From assembly GCF_042477335.2 (NCBI RefSeq), contig NC_091263.1, positions 71,852,501 through 71,916,500 of the forward strand: a stretch of DNA of 64,000 bases, given 5' to 3'. Of this stretch, positions 47,773 through 57,689 are shown piece after piece. The notes beneath the pieces were generated by a model. That model had not been told where the DNA came from. It was given only the letters and a program-made list of their open reading frames with translations, and did not search any database. The position numbers and the translations under genes are program-made. The DNA comes from Ovis canadensis (Eukaryota > Chordata > Mammalia > Artiodactyla > Bovidae). Numbering within the stretch: position 1 is the first letter of the stretch; the number at the start of each line of letters is the position of its first letter.

Positions 47773-49600
47773 TATTATGGACTTCAAGGCCTCTTATTAC
47801 AGTGGAGCAGGTAATTTTTATTGTCCCTAAAAATCACACTTTGCTTCAGGCTGGCTGCCATGATTACAGGCTCCTTGGAGCCCGTGGGTAATCAGAAAGA
47901 AACCTGAGTATCTGAACCAGTCTCTTCCTTTCCTATCCTAATCCCCTCCCACCCCTCTGCTCCCAGACCCCAGATGCTCAGGTAGAAAGCTGCTCTTTCT
48001 GTCCCCTAAGAGTGTCCTTCGCCAATGACCTAATCTGGGCTTTCAAGTCCTCTATCCACTCCCCCACCATCACTGTGGCTATACTAGCTGCGTGTTCCCA
48101 GGGAGACTTGCCTTTCGGTACAGAGTCCCTGCTGCTTAAACTCAAGCACTCAGGATACCTGAAGAAAGGATGGAAAGCAGGAAGCAGCTGTCCCTGACAA
48201 GGGCTATGGGAAGAGAATGGCAAGGTGGGACAGTCACAAAGAGAATCTCAGCCCCCAGGCCGAGTAGGCTGAGGCAAAACTCCAACAGGTAAGGAAGAGC
48301 CTATCTTTTCAATGCGTGACAGATGCGGTTAAAGATGATAATCACACCTGGAGGAAAAAAGTCTACATTAACTTTCCCGGAAGGTAATGGTAACAAAGGG
48401 ACGAGAAGAAACTAACCTCTGACGGAGGACTTCCGCAGCCAGTGGGAGGCTAGCCTTGACGAGCCTTAGCTCGGATCCTTCCCGGGCTTTTCCCATGCAG
48501 TACTGTTCAAGGGGGACTAGCCTCTGCTCCACGGATGCTCTGGGACTAAAGGAGCACACGGCTCAAAAGAAAGAGGACGTAAGGGAAAAAATCCCAAGTG
48601 AGAGTCCTCGAAAGGTGGAGACAATCGGGGAGCGAGACACACGGGCCGGGGCTCAGCGCCCAGGCTGCAGGGGGCGGGGCCACAGGCGCGCCGCCCCGGA
48701 GCAGGAGGCCCCTGTTCCCCACCCCAGTCTCAGTGTTGGCTCCCCGCCTCCCCAGCTCACAAGCGGGGAATCTCCCCACTTACAGCTCCAGAGACAGGAG
48801 TAACTTGACTTCTTGGAGATAATCACTAAAACTTCCCAGAAGCCCTTATAAACTGGGGTTATCACAAAGCTTTTCCTCTTTCTGAAAGGCATGTTTATGA
48901 CAACAATGATATAATACATACATATATATATTAAAAAGATAGATATATTTAGCTTTTCCACTCAACTATGAGTTCTTCAGTTACCCTAAGGAGTTCAAGG
49001 AATCAAAAGTGCTGGATTGAAAAATAATACCAAAAAATTCTTCAACAGGACAGAAAAAAAAATTCCAAAAACACGTGATTAAATAAAAGGGTGACTGTTT
49101 AAAAAATATTGTAACATTTGCAAAATCTGTATTATGTAAAATAAGTCAACAGAAATGTTCCATTTACCAGCCTCTTAAGCAGAAGCTTGATATCTCTGAC
49201 AAATCCGCCTGTGACGCCGGTAAAGCAACTACAAAGTCATTTTCAGTAACTCTATTGCATGGCTCATCTTTGAAAAGGTAACTATTTTACATCAGTGGCT
49301 ACAGAAGACTGAATTCCCAACTCTCTGCAAGCTCACCAAGTCTTCCTCTTCGTCCTTTGATCCTCAGTGATAGGCTAAGACCAGCATTTTTTATTTCAAG
49401 AAAAATCACACTGGTGCCTTAATCCTCCAGTTAAAGTAAATGGCATGAATATATATGCTGTTTATTAGAGTTCCATTCATACTAACTTTCACGTAGTTTA
49501 CTTACAATTATCTATTTCTTATCTCAAAAAAATAATAAGCCATAAATCAACACATTAGGTAGGTAAAAAAGGATTCCTCTCCGGTTTCTTACACATATTA
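47773..49600. other. Unique sequence containing a small GC-rich patch
   Basis: About 48640-48780 is GC- and CpG-rich (for example GGGGGCGGGGCCACAGGCGC near 48671), unlike its flanks. It could be a minor or alternative promoter. Open frames over it on both strands have no known domain. The rest is AT-rich with no recognised feature. Confidence 0.4.
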
Positions 49601-49798
49601 TGGACTTCCCAGGTGGCACAGGGGTAAAGAATCTGCCTGCCAATTCAGGAGACAAGAGACGTGGGTTCAATCCCTGGATTGGGAAGACCCCCTGGAATAG
49701 AAAACCACAACCCACTCCCGTATTCCTGCCTGAGAAATCCCACGGACAGAGGAGCCTGGGGGGGCTACGCCCACAGGCAAAAAGCTGCACACGACTGA
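49601..49798 (+). mobile_element. Bov-tA SINE
   Basis: GGACTTCCCAGGTGGCACAG, GAAGACCCCCTGGAATAGAA, then CTGCACACGACTGATGCACG. Confidence 0.92.
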
Positions 49799-49984
49799 TG
49801 CACGCAGTGTCTGCAGACAGTGCCACACTCTTAGAACCCACTTCCTAACTCACCCAAGTACTGTGACAGGTGTTTATCTTACTGCTGACACTGCTGCTTA
49901 ACTGCTGAACAAGCCCACATAAAAAGACACCAGTAATGAGCAGCCGCTTAGTTATCTGAGATCAAAATTATCAACAATTCAATC

Positions 49985-50370
49985 ACTCAACAAGTAGTCA
50001 CTGGGCCACTCTGCTAAGTGCTGGAAATACAATGATGCGGAAAATTATTCCTGCTCTCATAAGGTAAAACGAACAGGTATCCATCAAATGATGACATTAC
50101 GGAGTGTAATTATGCAGTGAGAGAAATATTATGAAGGAAAAGAACACAGTGTAAATAAAGAAAAAGGAGTTGATCTAGACTGGTATGGGGGAATCAAAGA
50201 GGGACTCCCTAAGGAAGTGAGGCTTAGGCTGACATCTGCAGGACTTGGCGGGGAGGCAGGGGGAGCAACAGCAAACGAGGGTTTTAAGGAAGAGGGAACA
50301 GCATCTGAAAGAGCCTGGGGTAAAGGTAAGCCACACCTTCAAGGAAGCTGAAAGCAGGCCGGTGTGTCTC
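49985..50370 (+). repeat. Ancient mammalian dispersed repeat (L2-like)
   Basis: CTAAGTGCTGGAAATACAAT, TTCCTGCTCTCATAAGG, GGAAGTGAGGCTTAGGCTGA, then GGAAGAGGGAACAGCATCTG and GGCCGGTGTGTC. This phrase order is typical of an old mammalian interspersed element. Family name uncertain. Confidence 0.5.
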
Positions 50371-50789
50371 GTGCACAAGGAGCTCGGAATACAGGGATTA
50401 GAAAATGATGAAAAGTCTTAGAAACGTTTGAAAATAGGGAGGAGGAAAAGGACTTCTAGCATTATGTCCAGGGAGGGCTTGAGGACTATAATGCCTGCAA
50501 GAGAATTTCATAAATTGTAAAGCACTGCACAATTTCGTTAATAGTATGAGTCCCACACTTCTCTTTCTAAATACACTTCTGGCCTGGACACCAAGTGACC
50601 AGCTGAAAGCATAAGAGCCAAAATTAGTTCCCCAGAGTTCTAATCCAGTTTTGCCCTACACCACATTGTCTAAAAATGTCACTGTTTGCCTCACTTAACC
50701 AGTTCAATGTCTTTTCCAGACAGCTAGTTCTTCACGACAATAACTCAAACTGTGAGCATTTACTACACACTTTTCTAAGCTCCTTATTT

Positions 50790-50935
50790 ACATTCAACTC
50801 ATTTAATCTTGAATTCTAGAAGGAAAGTTCTATTCACTGTCCAGATGACGACACTGAGGCTCAAAAAAGTTGAAGAACTTACCCAAAGTCACAGGGCTAG
50901 TAAGTACTGACACTGTTAACCACAAGACTAGCTTC
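50790..50935 (+). repeat. L2 element
   Basis: ACATTCAACTCATTTAATCT, GATGACGACACTGAGGCTC, then CCCAAAGTCACAGGGCTAGT: the L2 core in forward order. Confidence 0.7.
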
Positions 50936-51143
50936 TGCCTACAACTTATGTGTGTAGGTATGTATGTACAGAGATATATTGAGGAAAGAGGGAGAGAACA
51001 GAACGCAAGTGTTTGGAATTACAATCACATACTTGACACCCACCAATGAATCATCTAGCACCTGGGTAATAGTGGGGCTCAGCAAGAATCTGAGGAATTG
51101 AAGGGATGACAAAGGATTTTAATGTGGAAGTAAAGTGATTTTC

Positions 51144-51282
51144 CGGAGAAAGCAATGGCACCCCACTCCAGTACTCTTGCCTAGAGAATCCCAGGGATGG
51201 GGGAGCCTGGTGGGCTGCCGTCTATGGGGTCGCACAGTCGGAGACGACTGAAGCGACTTGGCAGCAGCAGCAGCAAACTGAT
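51144..51282 (+). mobile_element. Bov-A monomer SINE
   Basis: GGAGAAAGCAATGGCACCCC, GGGAGCCTGGTGGGCTGCCG, then an AGCAGCAGCAGCA tail. Confidence 0.93.
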
Positions 51283-51469
51283 TTTCTGATGTCTTCCCAC
51301 CAAGTCATGTATTCAACAGCTATGCATTTCATGGCTTTATTTTCCTTGACTCTCGCTGATTATTCTTCTCCGTTACCTTTATCATATTTCACAAGACTTC
51401 AGCTCCGAGGTAGAAGCGGGGAAACGGATGGAGCAATGAACTAACGGAGAGCCTCACTGCACACCAAAT

Positions 51470-51715
51470 GCCCTCCCTCCTGGGGCTCTGCACTGGCCCT
51501 TTTCTCTCACGCTATTCCTTCCGTGGTTTCTTCTACTGAATCACCTTCTCACAAAGGCCTTCCCCGACCACTCAATGGCAGTTTTCTCAGGCCTGCAACA
51601 CATCACCCCACACCTCCAATTCTAGGAGAGCAGGGGCCTGGTCTACCTGGTTCTCTGAATGTATTCCAGGACCCTGGGCTGAGCGAATACATATTTAACC
51701 AACGAATGAAAAGAC
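51470..51715 (-). repeat. L2-like remnants
   Basis: CCCTCCCTCCTGGGGCTCTG, CACAAAGGCCTTCCCCGACC, then a GAGCGAATACATATTTAACC end follow the L2 3' region pattern. Orientation uncertain. A further L2/MIR-like patch lies at about 51820-51965 (CCCATTTTAGGGTCGATGAA). Confidence 0.5.
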
Positions 51716-52277
51716 AATACTCCGGATTCCCCTCTGTTCTCTGAAGCCCTCCATACCCGTAAGCTTTCCACTCCAGGTGACTCCACACTCCATTTTCAAC
51801 AATAACAACACTTCTGCAGGACTCGAGGTTTGCAAAGTAGCCTGGACTCCATTTTCTGAGTTGAGCACCTCACACGAGCTGAGAAGGGAGGTCCGGCCTG
51901 CTAAGAACGCCCATCCTCCCATTTTAGGGTCGATGAAATTGAGCCTCAGGAAGGGGATTCGCCCGCAGCCGCGCCGACAACACTGGCAGGAGCCCTAAGA
52001 GGTATCGATTCCACAACGCCCTATCCCACGAGCCGACGGCCCTGGGTTCAGGATGCTTCATCACCTTTATTACTATTGTTCAGCAGCACTCACTCCGGAC
52101 GCGCACCAGGCGGAGCGCGCGCCCCAGCCCTCGCCGCGTCCCCGCGCGTCCCACGCGCCCCCGGCCGCGCCCCGCCCCCAGGCCCCGCCCCCAAGCCCCC
52201 ACGCCGCGCCCGGGTCTCTGCTCCCGCCCCGCCAAGGGCGCCCGCGCCGCGCGGGGACCACCCCCTGCCAGCAAAGC

Positions 52278-52283
52278 CCAATC
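52278..52283 (+). promoter_or_regulatory. NF-Y CCAAT box
   Basis: CCAATCAG is a good NF-Y match. A second CCAAT lies in GGGCGCCAATTG at 52336-52340, where the adjacent GGCGCC also resembles an E2F core. Confidence 0.5.
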
Positions 52284-52584
52284 AGCAGAGGCCCAGGGGG
52301 CGGGGCCGCGAGGCCCCGGCCCTCCTATCTGGGCGCCAATTGACCCCCTCAGCTGTCACTCATAAGGTCGCACCCGCACACCCGCCTTCCTCCCTTTCCT
52401 CCAACCCTCCCCTTCAGGGGAAAAAAAAAAACCGAAACGGCGGTTGGGCCACGGCGGTCGCCAACGGCGGGCGGGAAGCGGAGGGGAGAGGAGCCGGGGA
52501 GTGAGGGAAGGAGGGCTCTGGGAGGAGCAGGCGATGAAGGAGGAGGAGGGGAGCCCGGCCCAGCCGGAGCCGTCGCCGCCGAGG

Positions 52585-52597
52585 ACAAAATGGCGAC
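52585..52597. promoter_or_regulatory. YY1-type site
   Basis: ACAAAATGGCGAC fits the YY1 core AANATGGCG. Such sites often sit just downstream of TATA-less start sites. On the - strand it reads GTCGCCATTTTGT. Confidence 0.55.
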
Positions 52598-52773
52598 GCT
52601 GGCGGAGGGCCAACTGTGAGGCGGGGCCGCGGTGTCCCCCCTCCGCCCCCACCCTCGCGCCGGCCAGGCCGGTCAGGGGGAGCCCGCTCGCCTCGCCGGC
52701 CGCGGGCGGGGAGGGGAGGGGAGCGGCCCGGCCCACTATGCAAAGCGGCCGGCGCCACCGCCCCGTGGCAAAG

Positions 52774-52779
52774 GTAAAA
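52774..52779 (+). other. Candidate splice donor, + strand
   Basis: CAAAG|GTAAAAG fits a U1 donor. It lies directly after a short ATG-containing frame (ATG at 52738). No partner acceptor is assigned. Confidence 0.3.
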
Positions 52780-52906
52780 GGGTCGGGTTCAGCCGCCGCC
52801 GCCGCGGCGCCTCCATGTCCGCGCGCCAGGCCCGCCCCCTCCGCCGCCGGCCCGAGCCCGCCCCGGCCCTTTTTTTTTTTTCTTCCCTTCAATTTTTACC
52901 TCAGGA

Positions 52907-52918
52907 TTTGGCGCCAAA
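52907..52918. promoter_or_regulatory. Perfect palindromic E2F site
   Basis: TTTGGCGCCAAA is a 12-bp perfect palindrome and a near-ideal E2F consensus (TTTSSCGC on both strands). It suggests cell-cycle (RB/E2F or DREAM) control of one of the divergent transcripts. Confidence 0.75.
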
Positions 52919-53010
52919 GCGGCCTCGAAGCAGGTCCCGTGTCTGCGGCGGGTCGGCCCCCGGCGCGGAGGGCAGGGCGCGGGGGGGAGGCCGGCTTCCC
53001 GGCGTCGGCG

Positions 53011-53020
53011 TTTGGCGGGA
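53011..53020 (+). promoter_or_regulatory. Second E2F-type site
   Basis: TTTGGCGGGA matches TTTSGCGS. It is about 100 bp from the palindromic site. Confidence 0.6.
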
Positions 53021-53181
53021 GCCCCCGGGCCGCTTAGGCTCGCGGGGCAGCTGGCGAGAGACGGGACGCCGAGGTGGGAGCTGGACGGCGGGGGCGGGCC
53101 CGGAGGCGCCGCCGGGGTCGCGGGGAAGGAGGGGTTTGTTATTGTTTTTGTCAGTGAAAGGTCAGAGTTCGTGACCCCGGT

Positions 53182-53205
53182 GCCGCCGCCGCCGCCGCCG
53201 CCGCC
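53182..53205 (+). repeat. (GCC)8 trinucleotide repeat
   Basis: Eight uninterrupted GCC units in the CpG island. On whichever strand is transcribed it would be a 5'-UTR-type CCG/CGG repeat, often length-variable. A (GC)7 alternating run lies at 53303-53316. Confidence 0.9.
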
Positions 53206-53291
53206 CGCGCGCTGGGAGGAGGAGGGCGAATGTTCTTCTTCCTCTTCCCAGCGCCAGCCTCGTCGCGGCCGCGGGGGGCGGGCGAGCACGC

Positions 53292-53298
53292 GATTGGC
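53292..53298 (-). promoter_or_regulatory. NF-Y CCAAT box, reverse
   Basis: GATTGGCTG is AGCCAATC on the - strand, a strong NF-Y site, next to the (GC)7 run. Confidence 0.6.
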
Positions 53299-53559
53299 TG
53301 AGGCGCGCGCGCGCGCCGGAACGCGCCGGCCGCGCCGCTCCGGCAGGCCCCTCCGCGGCCGCGGCCCGGGCGGCGGCTCCGGTGTCCGCCGGGGTCTCCG
53401 TCCGGGCTCGGCCGCGCCGCCATACGGCCACCGAGGAGCTTAAACGCCGAGGTCGTCGGGGCGTGGGGTTGGCTGGGCGTTGTCAAAGGCCGGGAACGCC
53501 GGCCTCCCCGTTATTCGGAGTGGCCCGCCCGCGAGCTCCTCGAGGCCGGATGGGGACGG

Positions 53560-53750
53560 TGTTCTCGCCGTAACGTCCCCCACCCGGGCCTCCGCCGAGC
53601 CCAGCCGAAGCCTCTGTGCTTGTGGACTGAAGAAGTGATGGCGGCGGAGCGCCCGGAGGGCGGAAGTGGGTGGTTTGTTGGGTGGGCGTTGAACGGTTCG
53701 TGCCCTCGGTCCGGATGATCCGAGGATGCACCAGCTTCTGGGAGTATCAG
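53560..53750 (+). other. Candidate first exon, + strand
   Basis: The right edge of the CpG island contains a YY1-type site (AAGTGATGGCGGC, 53633-53645), an ETS-type core (CGGAAGTGG, 53661-53669), and a donor CAG|GTAACG at 53750/53751. Two short upstream frames exist. An ATG at 53715 begins MIRGCTSFWEYQ and runs open to the donor in phase 0. The start of the exon is uncertain. It may belong to a divergent long non-coding RNA. Confidence 0.45.
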
Positions 53751-53857
53751 GTAACGTGTTGAAGCCCTCCCAAGCCTGTCACTGTCTTTTCTGGAATATA
53801 TGCCCCAAGTCTTACGTCCAGAGTCTCCTCGCGATTTGAAACTGAACAACAGTGCCT

Positions 53858-54128
53858 CCGTTCAGTTCAGTCGCTCACTCGTGTCCGACTCTTGGGGATC
53901 CCATGGACTGCAGCACGCCAGGCCTCCGTGTCCATCACCAACTCCCGGAGCTTGCTCAAACTCATGTCCATCGAGTCGGTGATGCCATCCAACCGTCTCA
54001 TCCTCTGCCGTCCCTTGTCCTGCCTTCAGTCTTTCCCAGCATCGGGGTCTTTCCCAGTGAGTCAGTTCTCATCAGGTGGCCAAAGGATTGGAGCTTCAGC
54101 TTCAGCATCAATCAGTCCTACCAATGAA
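53858..54128 (-). mobile_element. BovB 3' fragment, reverse
   Basis: CGTTCAGTTCAGTCGCTCAC through GCATCAATCAGTCCTACCAA. Only 271 bp of the BovB 3' end, placed about 110 bp beyond the candidate + strand donor. Confidence 0.93.
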
Positions 54129-54678
54129 GTGCAACAATGCTAAAGTGTATACAAAGAAACTTCTTGTAGAGTTGGCTTACGTATACAAATACAGTTGCTC
54201 CTCTTGATCCTATGAATCTTGGGTTGTAGGTATTCCCTAGATATTTCTCTCATAGTGATGGTTTTACTTGCTTTGCATGGTGCAGGCTGCCGTTTTATTT
54301 GGGATGCCCTGAGCTGCATAGGGCAGACCGCTTGATGACCGTGCCTTTTGATAGGCCTAAGATCCGCTGCTAATTGATTTTTTTCTGAACTTTTCTTGTT
54401 TATTATTAATAAATTCTTACTCGAAGATGGATGGTTTAACCTTTTTTTTTTAACCAGTAGCCATTTAGCTTTTATCAGTGTGACCTCAACTTTGAGTATT
54501 TTGTCCATAATCTTATAATATTTTTATTTGATAGGAAATGCTTTAACAGACCCATTTTCCTTGTTTTCACCTCTCAAGGAAGAGGAAGATGAGAACCAGA
54601 AATGTCAAATGATATGCCTAAGGGAACACAGTATCTTGATGATAAATCCTTGTAAACATGTACTGCTTTGTAATTGTG

Positions 54679-54793
54679 AGGATGACCCACAGAGATGTTA
54701 TGGGGAGGGAGGTGGGAGGGGGGTTCATGTTTGGGAACACATGTAAGAATTAAAGATTTTAAAATTAAAAAAAACTCAAAAAAAACACGAAAC
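54679..54793 (+). mobile_element. Very short L1 3'-end insertion with target-site duplication
   Basis: Only the last about 100 bp of a ruminant L1 3' UTR: the G-rich GAGGGAGGTGGGAGGGGGGT, then AACACATGTAAGAATTAAAG and an A-rich tail. The 11-bp repeat TTGTAATTGTG flanks it at 54668-54678 and 54794-54804. Confidence 0.85.
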
Positions 54794-54959
54794 TTGTAAT
54801 TGTGTACTTTCCTCCCCCCAAATTAGGTTTTCAATGTTGTATACCACTTCTAGCTATAGCTTTAAAATAAATACATTGAGGTTTTTTGTGGGGGTTTTTT
54901 TTTGGGGGGGGCAAACAGAACTGTACTAGATTTTGAAATGAATACTAAACAATAATGTT

Positions 54960-55140
54960 TCTCTGATGGCTTATGATTTTCTCCATTTAATACTCGCAGT
55001 TCTGTGAACAAGCCACTGCTGTTTCATTTTACCTGAGGTGAAAGAACTGATGCCCAGAAAAGTGACCTCCCTGGTGCTACAGGTGCAGAAAGTGAAGCCA
55101 AATCTCCGATACAGTCCTTTTGAACTTTTCTGTTGTAAGC
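54960..55140 (+). repeat. L2-like remnant
   Basis: CTCCATTTAATACTCGCAGT, TACCTGAGGTGAAAGAACTG, then AAGTGAAGCCAAATCTCC. L2 core order, diverged. Confidence 0.55.
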
Positions 55141-55231
55141 CATGCCACATCAGTTTGCTCTGTTTGTAGTAGTGGTCAGTAAATTGCCGGTTAAAACTTT
55201 GGTTAATGTTGATATTAACAGTAATAGCAGG

Positions 55232-55345
55232 ACCTTCCTGGCGGTCCGGTGGTTAAGTTTGGCTTTCCAATGCAAGGAAGGGGAGGCCTGGTCCAGGAGC
55301 TAAGATCCCACATGCCTTGTGGGCAAAAAAACAGAAGCAATATTG
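55232..55345 (+). repeat. CHR-type SINE (short form)
   Basis: CCTTCCTGGCGGTCCGGTGG, CTTTCCAATGCAAGGAAGGG, then GCTAAGATCCCACATGCCTT and a GGGCAAAAAAACAGAAGC tail. Confidence 0.85.
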
Positions 55346-56563
55346 TAACAAATTAATGAAGACTTTTTAAAAAATGTAATAGCAAGCCTTCATAATCCTG
55401 AGCACTTTTGTGCCTCAGGAAACAGAAGCAGGTGGACATGCACTGGCAGGCTGCTGTCACAGTATCAGCAGGTGACAGGCCTCTGCAAACTGAGGTGGGC
55501 ACTGCCATTTTTTCCTCCACTGTGTGTTGGGCAGAAGTTTTTCGTGGTAACTGTTAAGTGACTTTGTAACGCTTGATGGATTTTATAATAACAAAAATAC
55601 ACACGTGTTACACTAGCTGTACTTTTTTTTTTTTTTGACTATTAATAGGAAGTATCCACATTTGCATTCACAGTTACTTTGAAAGTTGTTTTATCAACCT
55701 TTAAAGTATTCTTGGTTGGGGAGTGCACTTCAGAACTTCCAGGCGCATGCTGGGTCTGAAAGCTCTGGGTGGGGCCTGGCATGAGCATGTCTACTGGGCA
55801 TCCCAGGTCATTCTGATGCACGCCACGGGCTCAAGTCACTGAGCGAACTCCAAAAACGTGTGGCAAAAGGAAAACTTCTCGTTCAAGAATTTCTTTTAAC
55901 TTCTTGACTGCCTGAAGACTATTTACTCACAGAAGCACTGGGAATGATCTATCTGGCAGTACCCAGAACTTGTATCTGCATTGCCTCAGCACCTACCCAC
56001 ACTGAGCCTGTACTGAAATGTGCCTTGTCCTTATCTCAGCCCTCAGCACAGTACCTAGTACACAGTGGGTATGAAGTGGGCACCTAGTGAATGCTTTTCC
56101 CAGCAACAGTGTATGATGAACAGTGTTGGTATCATCAGCTCGTTTTTACAGATGAACTCAAGTGAAAACATGGTTTAGTTGGACTTCCTGGAGCTGGCCT
56201 GTGAGCCCGGGCCTTCTAGCTCCCTACACAGAGCTTGTGAATGAGATGCAGCCATTCCCTCCTCGGCCTCTGTGGTCCTCGGGACAGGTCTTTTTCCCCA
56301 CAGCACTTAAACAGGTCTGTTCTGCAGTCATTAACAGAGCAGGAAGTAGATCACGCAGTTTTCATTTTGTACCTGAGTACATGTTTTTTGCATCCAAGCT
56401 TATCTGTGTTTAAATGATGTGTTAATGAAAATCAAGTTTTAAATAATAGTTGTAGACATGCTAAGTTTTTCAAATTACTGTTATCAAGTAGAGTTTCTTT
56501 TTACCTAAAAGGTATGGCTTTTGTGATAGCGTAAATAATGGTTTTTCCTTTTTATTTTCATAG
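55346..56563. other. Presumed intron, mostly unique
   Basis: No coding feature is supported. About 56010-56170 carries an L2/MIR-like patch (CAGTACCTAGTACACAGTGG). A 14-T tract near 55624 is the only simple repeat. Confidence 0.45.
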
Positions 56564-56716
56564 ACTAGGAAGACTTAATGATTACCTTCATAAGTACTTA
56601 TGTACATCTTTGTATCATTTTTCTGTAATAGCTTGTTATTGTATATAGTATTTGTGACACTTCTGTCATTTATATAATTATGACATGTTTGTAAAATAAA
56701 CTTTTAAACCTCACAT
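56564..56716 (+). other. Candidate terminal exon with poly(A) signal
   Basis: The acceptor TTTTTCCTTTTTATTTTCATAG (split here as 56541-56563) has an excellent polypyrimidine tract. It is followed by AT-rich 3'-UTR-like sequence and AATAAA at 56695-56700, about 15 nt before a plausible cleavage site near 56716. If joined to the candidate donor at 53750, the ATG at 53715 would end after four more codons (stop at 56576-56578), so the product would be at most a 16-residue peptide. A non-coding transcript is the likelier reading. Confidence 0.4.
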
Positions 56717-56799
56717 AATTGTTACTAGCCTTTTAAAAAAAAAAACTTGGAATATGAATAGATGTAATCACTGAATACCAGATTGCACATTCCTTATAG

Positions 56800-56945
56800 T
56801 TACACATTATCCTGTTTAATCTTAACAATAGCCCTTTGAAGTAGATGGTATTTTTTCTTATTTTTTTCACAACTGAAGAGGCAGAAAACCTTTAACAGAG
56901 GGAGAATAACATCTGCAAAGTCACCTGGCTGGCATATGCTGGGAC
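56800..56945 (+). repeat. L2-like remnant
   Basis: CCTGTTTAATCTTAACAATA, TTCACAACTGAAGAGGCAG, then GCAAAGTCACCTGGCTGG follow the L2 core. Confidence 0.65.
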
Positions 56946-56979
56946 ATTTATCGGTAGTGATTTCTGCTAAGTTATATAT

Positions 56980-57068
56980 ATATTTTGGTCATGCTGCCCA
57001 GCTTGAGGGATCTTAGTTTCCAAACCAGGATTGAGCCCACGCGCTGGGCAGTGAAAGCCTAGCCACTG
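56980..57068 (-). repeat. CHR-type SINE fragment, reverse
   Basis: GGTCATGCTGCCCAGCTTGA, GGATCTTAGTTTCCAAACCA, then GAAAGCCTAGCCACTGAGAA, the complement of a CHR head. A related degenerate reverse copy begins with GGCCACGCTGAGCAGCATGA at about 57393-57460. Confidence 0.7.
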
Positions 57069-57559
57069 AGAATGGTTGGGGCCGCTAGGGAATGCCTTCT
57101 GCTTCGTCTCTTCTGTCCTGGAGGACTTCGAAAAGAAGGAAACCTTTCTCTTCTACCCACCTCTGTGATTCTGTCACAGTCGAGCTTTGTCACGGCAGAA
57201 GCTTACTTGGGGAAGTCCCAGCTTCTGTATCAGTGGCCCTTGTTCTTCCCAGGGAGAGGAAGCCCAGTGCTGCGGTGGATGGATGGTTCTGGAACATAGG
57301 AACTCTGCAAGAGTGGGTCCCGGGCCGCTCTGGAATGGCTTTTACTGAGTCATGACTCTAAGGGGTTTTTGTTGTTTCTATTTGGTTTTTTGGCCACGCT
57401 GAGCAGCATGACCAGGGATATTCAATCCCTGGTCGGGGAAGTGCTAACTCTTTGGTTTCTGCCCCCTGGATCCCATGCCTTAATAAGCTGTGCTTGGTCC
57501 ACATTATCTTGAAAACATAAGGGAAAATCAGACTACCTTCTCAGAAGAGGGCACCTGCT

Positions 57560-57682
57560 GGGACTTCCCTGGTGGTCCAGTGGTTAAGACCACGCTTCCA
57601 CGGCAGAGGGCACAGGTTTGACCCCTGGACGGGGAACTAAGATCCTGCATCCCACGAGGCATGGCAAATAAATAAACCTACT
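57560..57682 (+). repeat. CHR-type SINE (short form)
   Basis: GGGACTTCCCTGGTGGTCCA, GGTTTGACCCCTGGACGGGG, then AACTAAGATCCTGCATCCCA and an AAATAAATAAACC tail. Among the best-conserved CHR copies in the window. Confidence 0.9.
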
Positions 57683-57689
57683 TTTAAAA

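Larger units (their letters stand above)
52900..53200 (-). other. Candidate first exon on - strand
   Basis: Reading the - strand, CCTGAG|GTAAAA gives a donor at 52900/52899, placed just after the E2F palindrome. The transcription start is unknown; the upper bound given is a guess around the (CCG)8 tract. No coding assignment is possible. Confidence 0.3.
52085..53740. promoter_or_regulatory. CpG-island divergent promoter region
   Basis: About 1.65 kb of dense CpG and GC-box (GGGGCGGGG) sequence, abruptly different from its AT-richer flanks and free of interspersed repeats. No TATA box is seen. It carries CCAAT boxes in both directions, E2F sites, two YY1-type sites and an ETS-type site. Splice-donor-like sites occur on both strands (52,773/52,774 and 53,750/53,751 on +; 52,900/52,899 on -). 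Together these suggest a bidirectional housekeeping or cell-cycle promoter. The open frames over it on both strands are long only because stop codons are rare in GC-rich DNA, and none reads like a known N-terminus. Confidence 0.88.

Noticed and set aside
52356-53486. Long open frames on both strands across the CpG island (up to about 197 codons).
   Set aside because: GC-rich sequence has few stop codons. The frames overlap on both strands, are low-complexity Pro/Arg/Gly/Ala, and none resembles a known protein N-terminus.
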